A DNA stretch of 42,893 nt from contig JASJCB010000091.1 of the NCBI GenBank assembly GCA_030066195.1, positions 1 to 42,893 on the forward strand, read 5' to 3'. The notes beneath the pieces are model-generated. The model did no database searches. It saw nothing but the letters and a program-made list of their open reading frames with translations, and was not told the origin of the DNA. Of this stretch, positions 1 to 8,881 are shown one piece after another. A program made the translations under genes and the position numbers. The stretch's first letter is position 1; every line of letters begins with the position of its first letter. The stretch comes from Acidobacteriota bacterium (GTDB taxonomy: Bacteria > Acidobacteriota > Holophagae > Acanthopleuribacterales > Acanthopleuribacteraceae).

Positions 1-5
1 TGAAG

Positions 6-93
6 GAGCCCGGCAAACCCTACCCCACGGCGGTGTCTCCCGCCGTGTTGACTTATAAGCGCGAAACGGGTTCCAGCCGGCTCACACTTTTTT
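6..93 (+). terminator. Nested hairpin followed by a T run (terminator-like or structured RNA end)
   Basis: Three stems nest inside each other. The inner one is CACGGCGG (26-33) with CCGCCGTG (40-47), a perfect 8-bp stem. Around it AACCC (16-20) can pair with GGGTT (68-72), and outside that GAGCC(C)GGC (6-14) can pair with GCCGGCTC (76-83) with one bulge. Seven T residues follow near 87-93. This fits an intrinsic terminator, or the end of a structured RNA from a transcript that enters from the left edge. I do not recognise a riboswitch class, and the window cuts off whatever lies upstream. Confidence 0.4.
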
Positions 94-561
94 TAAAAAT
101 ATGAAGAATAGTTTCTAACGGATCGCTTAATACTGGACATTAAGCGAGGTGATACACACTCAGCTAATCGATCCGGGAAAGCAATTTTCAACCCATTGAT
201 CTTTTTTGAGCCTTTTACCTCATGGAATCCGCATGGTTAAATAGAAGCCGGTGACCAACCCCCAAACATCCGGCAGTGCGGCAACAGCCTTACCGGCGAC
301 CGCCGTCCAAGCCTTATACCATGCCGACAAACCCCGGGTCGGCAGTTTTTGAAACACGCCTTGTTTATATCTCTTACCATTGTACCTCCGACTGCCCAAG
401 CACCTCATCTTGGGCGGCCTCCTCGAGCCTGTACCGATCTCTCCAGATCGATCACCTTGTGTTGTGTATTTCACAACCCTCCCCTCCGCGGAACCTGACA
501 CGTGGAGGGGAGATTTTTCCGACATCAGCAGATGGACCCGCTTGCCAAAAAGGGGAATCTC
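94..561. other. Non-coding stretch, no gene seen
   Basis: Short open frames on both strands here have no ribosome binding site and no recognisable protein sequence. The DNA holds some local dyads, for example CCCCTCC near 480 with GGAGGGG near 505, just ahead of the terminator at 562-593. It may be the body of an untranslated RNA ending there, but nothing proves it. Confidence 0.4.
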
Positions 562-593
562 AGAGCGGCTCTCATTGAGGGCCGCTCTTTTTT
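562..593 (+). terminator. Strong intrinsic terminator with no gene in front of it
   Basis: AGAGCGGC (562-569) pairs perfectly with GCCGCTCT (581-588). The loop can form an extra CTC/GAG pairing, and the hairpin runs straight into six T residues (588-593). The T tract places it on the plus strand. No convincing plus-strand coding region ends here, so it may end a small RNA transcribed from roughly 300-450, or serve as a leader attenuator for the 919 gene. Confidence 0.7.
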
Positions 594-836
594 GGCCCGA
601 ATGCACCCGGCGCCCGCTTGAACAACCGAGGAATAGGACAGATACATGGTCCAAGATAAACTATGATTGTCTGTGTAGAAACGAGCATTGAGAATTTTCA
701 GAATATTAGATAGATGGATGATGCCAAACACATTTTTTTACGCTTTGCGTAAGTTGCTCCACCAGCTGTATTTGGGCGCAGCAATTTCCTCGGCAAAAAA
801 AAATGCCGGCCTTTGTGACACGATAGCTTTGCCGTT

Positions 837-865
837 TTGCCGGAATTGTTGTAATTTCTTAATAT
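837..865 (+). promoter_or_regulatory. Putative sigma-70-type promoter of the FHA-GGDEF gene
   Basis: TTGCCG (837-842) and TAATAT (860-865) are separated by exactly 17 bp, a good match to vegetative promoter elements. The start codon at 919 lies about 47 bp beyond the expected transcription start. It is read from sequence only, and a sigma factor other than the housekeeping one is possible. Confidence 0.5.
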
Positions 866-918
866 GAATTGAGTGGTATTCATTGCCTTAAGGACGGCCT
901 TAAACACCTGGAGTAGTA

Positions 919-2442
919 ATGGAAACACCCGGTATCGCGCTTTATCTTACCTGGACGGAAGGTGAGGAAACCAAAAGCCACTCTCTCGGAGGCGAGCCGA
1001 TCATCATCGGTCGCAGCCCGCGCTGCAACCTGGGTTTGGATAATCCCAATGTCTCCCGTTTACACGCGCGTATTTTCGAGATGCTGGGCGCCTACTACAT
1101 AGAAGATATGGGTTCCAGTTTCGGCACCTATTTGGATCACGACCGTCTACAGCCCGGCAAACCCTACAAGCTGGCGCCGGGTAGTGAGATCAAGCTGGGC
1201 AGCCAGACCTTATGGTGCCTGGCCACCGATGCACAGGCCATGCGGTCCGTCGAGTTGACCTCCAACTTCTACGTATCCACCGGCATGCTGAATGAAATCG
1301 AAGATTTCAAACGCAATATGTTGGACCATTGCACCCAGGTGTTGGAGGACGAATCCAAGCAGCAGCAGTTGCTAGAGTTGCTGGATAAAGACTTGCGCAG
1401 TCTGGATTCAAGCCTCAAAGCCAGGCTCCAGGAACACCGGGTCCTCCATGAAATCTCGGCCGTAATCGGCCGTATCCTGGACATCGACGAGTTGTTGGCC
1501 ACCGTGTTGTCCATGATCAGCGAGGTACTACAAGCAGAGCGCGGCCTGGTGTTGAGCTACGATCCCCGGGAAGATCTCCTGCTGGTCAAAATTGCCCGTT
1601 ACTTCAACGAGGAAGATTTCCACAGCGAGAAAGAAGTTCGCTTCAGCAAGAGCGTGGCGCGGCAGTGTTTGCAACAGCGCCGTATCGTGCTGGTTTCGGA
1701 CGCCGTCAATAACGCCACATTCAAGGTTTCGGACAGTATCTCCACCTCCCGCGTCCGTAGCGTGGCCTGTATTCCCCTCATGCAAAAGGAAGAGGTCTTG
1801 GGCATCCTCTACCTGGACAACCGCAACCAGCCCGGTTGTTTCGGTGAAGACAAGATCGACTTCCTCAAGATCCTGGCCGTTCAGGTAACCAACGCCCTGG
1901 TCAATGCAAGGCTCTATACCCAAGCCACCACCGATGACCTGACCGGGCTTTACAGTAGGAACTTCATGGAAAACCATATCCTGGAAGAAATCCGTCGCGC
2001 CGACCGCTATTCCCGCGATTGCAGCCTGCTGATGGTCGACTTGGATCACTTCAAGCGCATCAACGACACTCTGGGCCACCAATCGGGCGATGTTGTCTTA
2101 CGCCGAACGGCGCGCACTATCGAGGACAATATCCGCGAGGTGGATATGGTGGGACGATACGGCGGCGAGGAATTCATGGTGCTGCTACCGGAAACCGGTT
2201 TAGACGACGCAAGCGCCTTAGCCGAGCGGATTCGCCTCAGTTTGGAAAAAATGAGCCTCCAAGACGTCCATCAGGACCTGAAGGTTACCGGCAGTATCGG
2301 CGTGGCCGCCTATCATCCCGGATTCAAGATGAAACTGCGCCCCTTCGTAGAGGCGGCGGACCAGGCCCTCTACCACGCCAAGGAAAACGGACGCAACCAG
2401 GTCATCACCGCCGATAACAACCCGATGCTTCAGGCTACTTGA
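919..2442 (+). CDS. FHA-GAF-GGDEF protein (probable diguanylate cyclase)
   Basis: This 507-aa cytoplasmic signalling protein has three domains. Residues ~10-105 form a forkhead-associated domain, which binds phosphothreonine peptides, with GRS (31-33), SRLHA (46-50) and SSFGT (66-70). Residues ~170-330 form a GAF sensor domain. Residues ~335-500 form a GGDEF domain with an intact active site GGEEF (415-419), the metal-site region MVDLDHFK (from 372) and an inhibitory-site RxxD (406-409), five residues before GGEEF. It should therefore make cyclic-di-GMP and be subject to product feedback. GGAG lies just ahead of the ATG. The next gene starts 25 bp after the stop, so the two are probably co-transcribed. 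FHA proteins often belong to T6SS control circuits, and a T6SS operon lies 10 kb downstream, but the sequence does not show a functional link. Confidence 0.9.
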   Translation: METPGIALYLTWTEGEETKSHSLGGEPIIIGRSPRCNLGLDNPNVSRLHARIFEMLGAYYIEDMGSSFGTYLDHDRLQPGKPYKLAPGSEIKLGSQTLWCLATDAQAMRSVELTSNFYVSTGMLNEIEDFKRNMLDHCTQVLEDESKQQQLLELLDKDLRSLDSSLKARLQEHRVLHEISAVIGRILDIDELLATVLSMISEVLQAERGLVLSYDPREDLLLVKIARYFNEEDFHSEKEVRFSKSVARQCLQQRRIVLVSDAVNNATFKVSDSISTSRVRSVACIPLMQKEEVLGILYLDNRNQPGCFGEDKIDFLKILAVQVTNALVNARLYTQATTDDLTGLYSRNFMENHILEEIRRADRYSRDCSLLMVDLDHFKRINDTLGHQSGDVVLRRTARTIEDNIREVDMVGRYGGEEFMVLLPETGLDDASALAERIRLSLEKMSLQDVHQDLKVTGSIGVAAYHPGFKMKLRPFVEAADQALYHAKENGRNQVITADNNPMLQAT

Positions 2443-2467
2443 TTCGACGTTTCCAAAGGCGGGCTCC

Positions 2468-3397
2468 ATGCTTTTTTTATTGATGATCTGGCTGGGTTCG
2501 ATTGACCAGCTCACAATCGACTTGGATTCCGTGGAGATGTATGAGTCGAAACCAACCATTTACCACCTTGCAAACGGTCACTTTCTTCTCAATGCCCATG
2601 CTGAAAGCTACATGGTGGTGGTAAACGCTCAAGGCGAGAAGACGGCGCGTTACGATAAACAGGGGCAGGGACCCAATGAACTGTTTTGGCCCACGGTGAT
2701 TTCGGTAACTCCGGGACGTATCCTGGTGGTATCCAACGGTAATCGCATTCTTGCTTTCGACGAACAACTGAAACCCGCTGAGAAGGAATTCGGCAGGCTG
2801 TCACCGAAACTGGCCGCCCAGGTCTTTTCGACGGGCGTTGCCATCTCGGAAAAGGAAATATACCTCATTTGCAGCGGGCTTAGCATGGCAACCTCCAATC
2901 TGGTTTACAAAGCGGCGCTCAAAGATAACCGTCTTATTCTCAAAGATCAATACATTCAACAAGTCGATCTCTCCAAAACCGGACCTACCCATGGCCTTCC
3001 TCCGGTCGCGCGAAACTATTCCATGCGCTATCACGCCGGCTCATTTATCAAATTTCGGCATTGTCTTTTTGTGGAGGAGGATTATTACGAGGTCACCATC
3101 TATAACAAACACCTCGATCGGGGTATCGAGGTAGACCTGATTCTGCGCGCTCCTGCCGACAATGTGGAGAAGATCAACCATCACGAGCGCCTGTATCCCG
3201 TGACTATCTGCAAACTGAACGGAGGTTATGTGGTCACATTCATGTCGGGTCCTGAAAAAACCTACAGCCATGACTACTTCGACGAGAAGGGTGCTTGGGT
3301 TAAACGCGTCCCCGGCAATTACCGTTTCATGGCAAGTTATAACTCCGACCACGTTTTTAAATACGATCTCGATCAAGAAACACTGACCTTACAGTGA
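2468..3397 (+). CDS. Probable 6-bladed beta-propeller-like protein
   Basis: This 309-aa protein begins with a short hydrophobic stretch (MLFLLMIWLGSI) that could be a signal peptide or membrane anchor. The body is rich in beta strands and has a GQGPNELFWP segment (residues ~60-70) resembling the G-x-GPGEF-x-xP motif of secreted 6-bladed beta-propeller proteins. No catalytic residues stand out, so a binding or scaffold role outside the cytoplasm is likely but inferred. It lies 25 bp downstream of the diguanylate cyclase gene in the same direction and ends at the bidirectional terminator at 3424-3453. The start has only a weak GGCGGG upstream, so an internal start is possible. Confidence 0.6.
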   Translation: MLFLLMIWLGSIDQLTIDLDSVEMYESKPTIYHLANGHFLLNAHAESYMVVVNAQGEKTARYDKQGQGPNELFWPTVISVTPGRILVVSNGNRILAFDEQLKPAEKEFGRLSPKLAAQVFSTGVAISEKEIYLICSGLSMATSNLVYKAALKDNRLILKDQYIQQVDLSKTGPTHGLPPVARNYSMRYHAGSFIKFRHCLFVEEDYYEVTIYNKHLDRGIEVDLILRAPADNVEKINHHERLYPVTICKLNGGYVVTFMSGPEKTYSHDYFDEKGAWVKRVPGNYRFMASYNSDHVFKYDLDQETLTLQ

Positions 3398-3423
3398 GCC
3401 GCCATAGGAAAAAGCTGAAAAGT

Positions 3424-3453
3424 AAAAAACCCGCCGGGAGTTGCGGGTTTTTT
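3424..3453. terminator. Bidirectional intrinsic terminator
   Basis: AAAAAACCCGC (3424-3434) and GCGGGTTTTTT (3443-3453) form an 11-bp perfect stem with an 8-nt loop. Read from either side, the GC stem is followed by six U residues. It sits between the convergent genes ending at 3397 (plus) and 3522 (minus) and can serve both. Confidence 0.9.
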
Positions 3454-3521
3454 GGGAGTACTTAGATAATCGTTCGAAGCGGCCGGGGTAGATAATAGGG
3501 TCGGTCGCCTCTCGGTCGTTT

Positions 3522-3770
3522 TTAGAAAGTGACGGTCACCAGGTCGCGCAGCATCATTTTTACATCGCGATCTAGGCTGTCTTGGGCGGCTTCGTCGTTG
3601 GTCTGGTTGTTGGAGCGGAAACCGGCGAAGCTGTAAGTTTGTTCGGCGCTGACTTCGACCAGGTCGGCGGGGGCGGTGCGCTCGATTTGGTCGGCCAGGA
3701 TAGTAGTGGAAGCAGTCAGAAAGATAATCAAGCTGAATTGTACGATTTTGGTCATATTCTTCGAAAACAT
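3522..3770 (-). CDS. Small exported protein of unknown function
   Basis: This 82-aa protein has a clear Sec signal peptide: a positive N-terminus, a hydrophobic core (IVQFSLIIFLTAST) and a likely cut near ILA/DQ, leaving about 55 residues. The mature part is acidic, without cysteines, and matches no family I know. GGGAG six bases before the ATG supports this start. It has no operon partner: the bidirectional terminator lies downstream and 430 bp of non-coding DNA lies upstream. It may be a periplasmic protein made from its own promoter. Confidence 0.65.
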   Translation of the reverse strand: MFSKNMTKIVQFSLIIFLTASTTILADQIERTAPADLVEVSAEQTYSFAGFRSNNQTNDEAAQDSLDRDVKMMLRDLVTVTF

Positions 3771-4201
3771 CTCGGACTCCCTATTAAGCGCCGTTCGGCG
3801 TTCGATATGGTTGATTTCCGTGATGATCTCGGGGCCCCGTGACCTTCAACACCTACCTACATAACAAGAGTCGTGCCAATTCTAGAAATAGCCCTAAGTA
3901 GCTAAATATATTTAACTTGAGCGTAATCGCTTAGGATACGCTGAAACTTGGGGTAACCGGCTTGGTTCCCGGGTGGATTACCGGGGATACTGCCGACTAA
4001 GCCTTTTAATTTCAACGAACCTCTGGAAGAGGCGTCTTAAATGAAGCCAAAAAAGTCCCTGAACCGGGGTCAGTAACTGGTAACTTGCCAAGATACCGGA
4101 GGGTAAACCCGACAGTTACCGGTTACTCTAAAAGTCCGACCGCAAATGAAGCCTATTCTCCGGGTTTATCCCGGAGGCGTGTCGCCGAGGCGGGCTTATA
4201 T
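3771..4201. other. Intergenic region with two hairpins
   Basis: No gene is seen. AGTAACTGGTAAC (4072-4084) faces GTTACCGGTTACT (4115-4127), a 13-bp inverted repeat with one mismatch and a 30-bp interval. CTCCGGG (4158-4164) and CCCGGAG (4170-4176) form a 7-bp hairpin with a 5-nt loop. The second lies 26 bp beyond the stop of the minus-strand carboxypeptidase gene and may act in its termination, although no strong T run follows. Confidence 0.5.
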
Positions 4202-7027
4202 TCAGGGCCTTGCGCCCAGGCCCGGGCCCAATACAACCGCGTTGAGCAGCAGGCGCCGTGTACCCAAGGTAAATCCTCGAATCACCGGGTCGGCGGTAAA
4301 CACGATCACCTGGCCTTTACCATGACCCTCTCGCATCAGCCAGGCGGTCCTGGCCAGACGACCTGCGCCTTCCGGCCATAGCAGCCCGCTCAGGTGAAGG
4401 TTCTCCAGGTCCTCGAAGCTTGCCGCCACTTCCACGCCGGGATTGGCCAACCAGGCATCGCGGCCCCTGAACAGCAGCGGCAGGCGTTCACCCGCGCCGT
4501 AGTTCAACCAGTGATCCGGGTCCAGCTTCAAGTGGAGAATGGAACCGGCCGAAATGAAGCCGCGCTGATGCCTGTCGGCGGCATTCAGTTGCGCTTCGGT
4601 CTGTTTGGCGTCGCTGCTGCCGTTCAGAAGGGGTTTGATCCAACCCTTCAGGTTTTGCGGTACCTCCGGGAAGGTGTAGATCGAATAATCCTTGGGAACG
4701 AAGGCGCGCGCGGCCCTACCCAAAACGGTCGCCGCTTTGGCCCCCTCGTCCGCCGTTTCACCGCCGATAAGCCCGTAGCCTTCTTTGGTTGCCGGACCCG
4801 GTCCCAGGGCGGGCGCCGGACGGCCGGAAACAGCATTGGCCCTAGGTACAGCTTTGGTCAGACCGACATCTTTCCCGGTCAAAAAGTTGGAGGCGTTGCC
4901 GATGGTGATCAGGGTCCCGCCCCGCTTCACCCAATCGACTACAGCGCCCGTAAAGCTTTTGCTCAAGCCGCCCCAGGTGGGAGGCACGATCATGACATTG
5001 TAGTGTTCCAGGTCTATGAAACCCAAACCGTTGATATCCAACGCGGACACATTCAGTTTCAATTCGAAGTCCAGCATATGCCAGACGGCGCCGTATTGAC
5101 TGGGGCTGATCCCCATGCCCGCGAGCAAGGCGATGCGCGGCGCTTGCAATAACCGGTAGGTACGGCCGCCCATATCGTTGCCTTCATGGATGCGGGCGCT
5201 GTCCACCGGCAAGATCTCGACACCATAGCGCTCGGCGCCCTCGGTAAGCCGCTCGGCCGTATCGGCGCCGTTCTCTTCACCGCGAATGAGAAAGGTCCCC
5301 GGCGCGTATTGCCGGTCACCGAAACGAAATGCCTTGCGGGAGGTACGCACCTTGACCTTGTTCTGAGCCAACCAACCCGCCAGGGCCGCGGCCTGATCGG
5401 TGACGCCGTCAAAAAGCCAACCGTAACGGGCGCGCCCCTCGATCACTTGTCCTTGTGGTTTGCCCACCGTTTTTAGAGGTTGCCAATCGCCCTTGGGCAC
5501 CGATTCGGTCCAGTAGGCATCCAGACCGTAGATCATGGGCAGGTTCCATGCGGTCATGTCGTACAACCGGCTGCCGTTGCCCTTTGATATGGAGGCGCGT
5601 TCACTGAGCAGGAAACTCTTATCCATGGCCAGGTGAAAGGTCAGCAGGTTTTGAATGACCGGATTGGCGGTCTGGTTCAAAACCACGCGCAAGGTGCCCT
5701 CGGGGAACTGACCCTCTCCCGCCGTATCATCCCAATAGCCGTGAGCGTCCCTGGCTTTGAAGGGACTCGCGGCCCGTTCCACCCGAATACCGTGCTCCAG
5801 CAAAAGGTTCGCTAATCGATTGAAGCGGTCCACATGTTTCCCCGGGGGTATCAAATAGGCGGCCGCGGGACCTTGCTTGCCCCGAGCCTCAGCCAGGGCG
5901 TCGGCCCAATCCTTCAACAATTCCTCGCGATGATCGGAAGCGGTTTTCAAATTGGCGGCGGCGCTGACGGATTGACGGGCAACGGCTTGCTCATAGGTGG
6001 CCACCACACCGTTGGACTTGCGGCGAGGAAGGCCGGAGGTTTGCGCCTGTTCATAAAGAATGGAGACGGCGCCGCGGTAGTTTTGCCAGTTATCCAGATA
6101 GCCGGGATAGAAACCCTCGGCCCACTCGCGGGTGTAATAGCTCCAGCCGTGGCGGTCGAAAGCAGCGGCCTGATCGTCGCCGAAACGCAGGGACCAGGGA
6201 GCAATATTGGCCGGAGCGTGCGGGTTGAAGGGTTCCCGGGAGGGTGTAAACAGGAAGGTATCGTCGCCGCCCATCTCGTGGGCATCGATCACGACCTGGG
6301 GCTTCCACGCCAACTGGGCCTTGGTGCGGCCTTGGGTTTCCGGGTGGACCAGGGCGAAGGCGTCGCGGTTCAGGTCGAAAAAGTAATGATTGCCGCGACC
6401 CCAGGGCCAGACGCCGTTATGAGCCAGGTCTTGTGGATCGTCATGGATCTGGCCGTTGCGATAGGTGGTCAACTGGGCGATATAGCGCATGCGGCCGTCG
6501 GGGTTTTGAATGGGATCGATCAGAACGACCAGGTTCTTGCGCATGGCCCGCGTCACGGCGTCCTCGCCGGCCGTCAGCCGGTAGGCGCTGATCAAGGAGG
6601 AATCGACACCGGAGGTCTCGTCGCCGTGTATGGAGTGACCCAGCCAGAAGGTCACGGGCAGGTCGTCGGGAACGCCCGTCTCACCGGATGCGGCGGCCGC
6701 GGTATCGGCTTTGATCTTGTCCAGCCGATTCATATTGGCTTCATCGGAAACAATGAGGATGACCAGCGACCGGCCTTCATGGGTACGCCCGTATTCCACC
6801 AGTTGAGCCCGAGGGGAAGCCTCGGCCAAAGTCTCCATGTAGCGAAGCACCTCGTCGTAACGCACCAGTCGGGAACCGATCTCCATCCCCAAAACCTGGT
6901 CCGGCCGGGGAATATCCGGCGCAAAGACAGCCGTTGCCGGCTCCTCGAAGGTTTTCAGCAAGATATCTTGGGTACCGCCGAACAAAGACGCACCGGTCAA
7001 AAGCAATAAAAGCGAAACACGATTCAT
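4202..7027 (-). CDS. Secreted M14-family zinc carboxypeptidase
   Basis: This 941-aa protein starts with a signal peptide (RVSLLLLLTGASLFGG, cut near residue 18-19), so it acts in the periplasm or outside. The peptidase domain covers residues ~40-400. Zinc ligands are visible as HxxE (H134, E137) and a third histidine in DAHEMGG (H250), with NPDGR (175-179) matching the substrate-pocket motif of M14 enzymes. The remaining ~500 residues probably hold accessory domains, including a glutamine-amidotransferase-like beta/alpha fold near residues 630-750 (inferred from IALLAGMGISPSQYGA and VMIVPPTWGG). M14 enzymes remove C-terminal amino acids from peptides. This long form is typical of proteins degraded for nutrition, which suits a predatory or scavenging life. 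It lies 80 bp downstream of the dehydrogenase gene and may be co-transcribed with it. Confidence 0.88.
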   Translation of the reverse strand: MNRVSLLLLLTGASLFGGTQDILLKTFEEPATAVFAPDIPRPDQVLGMEIGSRLVRYDEVLRYMETLAEASPRAQLVEYGRTHEGRSLVILIVSDEANMNRLDKIKADTAAAASGETGVPDDLPVTFWLGHSIHGDETSGVDSSLISAYRLTAGEDAVTRAMRKNLVVLIDPIQNPDGRMRYIAQLTTYRNGQIHDDPQDLAHNGVWPWGRGNHYFFDLNRDAFALVHPETQGRTKAQLAWKPQVVIDAHEMGGDDTFLFTPSREPFNPHAPANIAPWSLRFGDDQAAAFDRHGWSYYTREWAEGFYPGYLDNWQNYRGAVSILYEQAQTSGLPRRKSNGVVATYEQAVARQSVSAAANLKTASDHREELLKDWADALAEARGKQGPAAAYLIPPGKHVDRFNRLANLLLEHGIRVERAASPFKARDAHGYWDDTAGEGQFPEGTLRVVLNQTANPVIQNLLTFHLAMDKSFLLSERASISKGNGSRLYDMTAWNLPMIYGLDAYWTESVPKGDWQPLKTVGKPQGQVIEGRARYGWLFDGVTDQAAALAGWLAQNKVKVRTSRKAFRFGDRQYAPGTFLIRGEENGADTAERLTEGAERYGVEILPVDSARIHEGNDMGGRTYRLLQAPRIALLAGMGISPSQYGAVWHMLDFELKLNVSALDINGLGFIDLEHYNVMIVPPTWGGLSKSFTGAVVDWVKRGGTLITIGNASNFLTGKDVGLTKAVPRANAVSGRPAPALGPGPATKEGYGLIGGETADEGAKAATVLGRAARAFVPKDYSIYTFPEVPQNLKGWIKPLLNGSSDAKQTEAQLNAADRHQRGFISAGSILHLKLDPDHWLNYGAGERLPLLFRGRDAWLANPGVEVAASFEDLENLHLSGLLWPEGAGRLARTAWLMREGHGKGQVIVFTADPVIRGFTLGTRRLLLNAVVLGPGLGARP

Positions 7028-7107
7028 CGATCACACCCCGTCATGGTTACTTAGTTACAACGATCTTAGCATGCTTCCCGGCAAACGCACCGGCCCGGGT
7101 CCATTTA

Positions 7108-7863
7108 TCAAGCAGGGCGCCAGCCGCCGTCCGCCTCTCGCATGTCGCGCATGTCCTGTTCCACCTCGGCAAAGAATTGATCTTCGGTGTCCAATAGGAA
7201 CCAGCTCAGAAAGCGAGCTACATCGCCGGGGGCAACCAGGTTGCCGTCGGCCTTCAGGGCTTGGAAGCGAGGCAGATTGGGAAAAACCTTCGGGTCGGCA
7301 CAGCGTACCTCGTCCTGCATGGGCGTGTCCACGACCCCGGGCCGAATGCTGCCCACGCGAATGCCGCGTGCGACCAACTCGCCGTCCAGACAGCGGTAGA
7401 GCATATGAAAAGCGGCCTTGGAAGTACAGTAAGCCCCCCAACCCTGGTAGGCGGCATGAGCGGCGCCGGAGGAAATATGCAGGATACGACTACCCTCAGG
7501 CATGTGCGGCAGCAGGGCTTGAGTGAGAAATAAGGGGCCTTCCAGGTTGACGGCCATGTGATGTCGCCAACCCTCTAGGGGCATGCGGGAAAGCGGCGCG
7601 ACGGGCCCCAAAACGGCCGCGTTGTGCACCAGGTATCGGACACGGGCGCCCTCGGGAAGCGCGGAAATGATCGCGGCCCGACCGTCTTCGGTGCTCACGT
7701 CGGCCGAGACGACGCGAATCTTTTCGGGAAGAAAGGCGCGTGTTTCTTCCAAGGGAGCAAGCCGGCGACCGACGCCCAGAACATGAAGACCCCTGTCGGC
7801 CAAAGAAAGCGTCAAGGCGCGACCGATACCGCTGCCCGCGCCGGTGATTACCGTCAGTTCCAT
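7108..7863 (-). CDS. Short-chain dehydrogenase/reductase (sepiapterin-reductase-like)
   Basis: This 251-aa classical SDR oxidoreductase has a Rossmann nucleotide-binding motif TGAGSGIG (7-14), NAA (81-83), a catalytic serine at ~131-132, and the YxxxK pair Y145/K149. The later RPG-VVDTPM segment is the usual cofactor/substrate loop. Length is normal for the family. The basic G-x-GRR after strand two favours NADP(H). The overall pattern resembles the sepiapterin reductase / YueD group, but the substrate cannot be read. GGGAGGG five bases before the ATG fixes the start. The secreted carboxypeptidase gene follows in the same direction after 80 bp. No functional link between them is obvious. Confidence 0.88.
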   Translation of the reverse strand: MELTVITGAGSGIGRALTLSLADRGLHVLGVGRRLAPLEETRAFLPEKIRVVSADVSTEDGRAAIISALPEGARVRYLVHNAAVLGPVAPLSRMPLEGWRHHMAVNLEGPLFLTQALLPHMPEGSRILHISSGAAHAAYQGWGAYCTSKAAFHMLYRCLDGELVARGIRVGSIRPGVVDTPMQDEVRCADPKVFPNLPRFQALKADGNLVAPGDVARFLSWFLLDTEDQFFAEVEQDMRDMREADGGWRPA

Positions 7864-8243
7864 GAGTCCCTCCCGGTTCCGATTTCAACTGCCGATTTAT
7901 CTTACAACAATCGGGGGATCGGGACAGCGTACTTCCCTCGGTTGTTCCGAGTTCCTCAATATTTCCCTATATCCCTCCCGGGAAGACAGTCAAAGCCGGC
8001 GTTTGATACTCAATTCTTCCCGGGAGGAACAAAACATCTTTCGACCAACCGCCTTTTTATGCAACTTAAGGTGTCGTTTGTTTGTTTTATGCACCGGCTT
8101 TCCTTAATTTTTCGAGCAAGGATTGACTCGATGCCGGATACTCAGGTGACAACCTACAAACTGCAAATTCCCTTGACTTTGACGACATCCTGGAGGGGGT
8201 GTAATTGAAACGGGAAAAAGGCAACGTCGTCCCTCCCCTTATC
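7864..8243. other. Intergenic stretch without a gene
   Basis: Nothing recognisable is coded here. The open frames are extensions of antisense shadows of the dehydrogenase gene. The last ~25 bp (from 8219) look like a degenerate first unit of the tandem array that follows. Confidence 0.5.
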
Positions 8244-8508
8244 ACTGAGTGCATTGCCCGGGGACAACGTTGCCCTACGGCAGGTTACTGAGTAGGAAGC
8301 CTATGGACGACGTTGCCTATAGGCTTTCCACTGAGTAAGTAGCCTATGGACGACGTTGCCTATAGGCTTTCCACTGAGTAAGAAGCCCATATGCAGTACT
8401 GTCCATGCCCTTCCCACTGAGTAGGAAGCCCATATGCAGTACTGTCCATGCCCTTCCCACTGAGTAGGAAGCCTATGGACAACACTGCACATAGGCTTCC
8501 GACTCAGA
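8244..8508. repeat. 43-bp tandem repeat array, six full units with an internal dyad
   Basis: The anchor ACTGAGT starts at 8244, 8287, 8330, 8373, 8416 and 8459, and a degraded copy (ACTCAGA) at 8502; every step is exactly 43 bp. A common start (ACTGAGTAGGAAGCC) and end (TTCC) surround a more variable middle. In most units the arms AAGCCTAT and ATAGGCTT are exact complements, so each unit can fold into a hairpin of about 30 nt. Units 2-3 share one middle and units 4-5 another, which suggests recent pairwise duplications. There is no unique spacer of CRISPR type and no cas gene nearby. Confidence 0.9.
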
Positions 8509-8881
8509 TTGATATATCAGTGCAGGCCTTGCTATATCTGGATTCTTCAGGTTGTGAAATGAAATCAGGTCAAAAGACGTGTCCGCGTGGTGAGGATTCA
8601 GCCCGCTCTAACCCTCACTTTCAATTACGCCCTCCTGGAGGCTTGGGCTTGCTCCGAACCACTTCTCGTACTATATTGTAAGGTGGAAGAAGCCTGGACG
8701 AAATCCAAGCCGAACGACCCCGGCGCCAACTGGACGTCCGGTTGTGTCGAAGCCTTCCAACTATGTGGATTGACAATTGTTTAGCCACGGTATTGCAACC
8801 TTTTGTTAAAGAACCCCCAATTCTTCCCCGATAGGAATGAGTGGTGGTTTTAAATTCGCAGTTAAGGAAGGGGTGCCCGCC
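8509..8881. other. Intergenic region in front of fliS
   Basis: No gene is supported. A perfect -35-like TTGACA lies at 8770-8775, but no good -10 is correctly spaced after it (TATTGC after 15 bp). The fliS ribosome binding site AAGGAAGGGG occupies 8864-8873. Confidence 0.4.

Noticed and set aside
807..827. Sigma-54-like site (GACACG ... TTTGC) upstream of the diguanylate cyclase gene
   Set aside because: The distance between the two elements is two bases too long and the invariant GG is not kept.
5834..7009. 391-codon plus-strand open frame over the carboxypeptidase gene
   Set aside because: The minus-strand frame has the signal peptide and zinc-site motifs; this one has none.
7624..8208. 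194-codon plus-strand open frame leaving the dehydrogenase region
   Set aside because: Its first part is antisense to the dehydrogenase; the remainder is non-coding sequence without a family match or ribosome binding site.
8244..8508. Possible CRISPR array
   Set aside because: Units are contiguous 43-mers without unique 25-40 bp spacers, adjacent middles are duplicated, and no cas gene is present. The same holds for 39240-39618.
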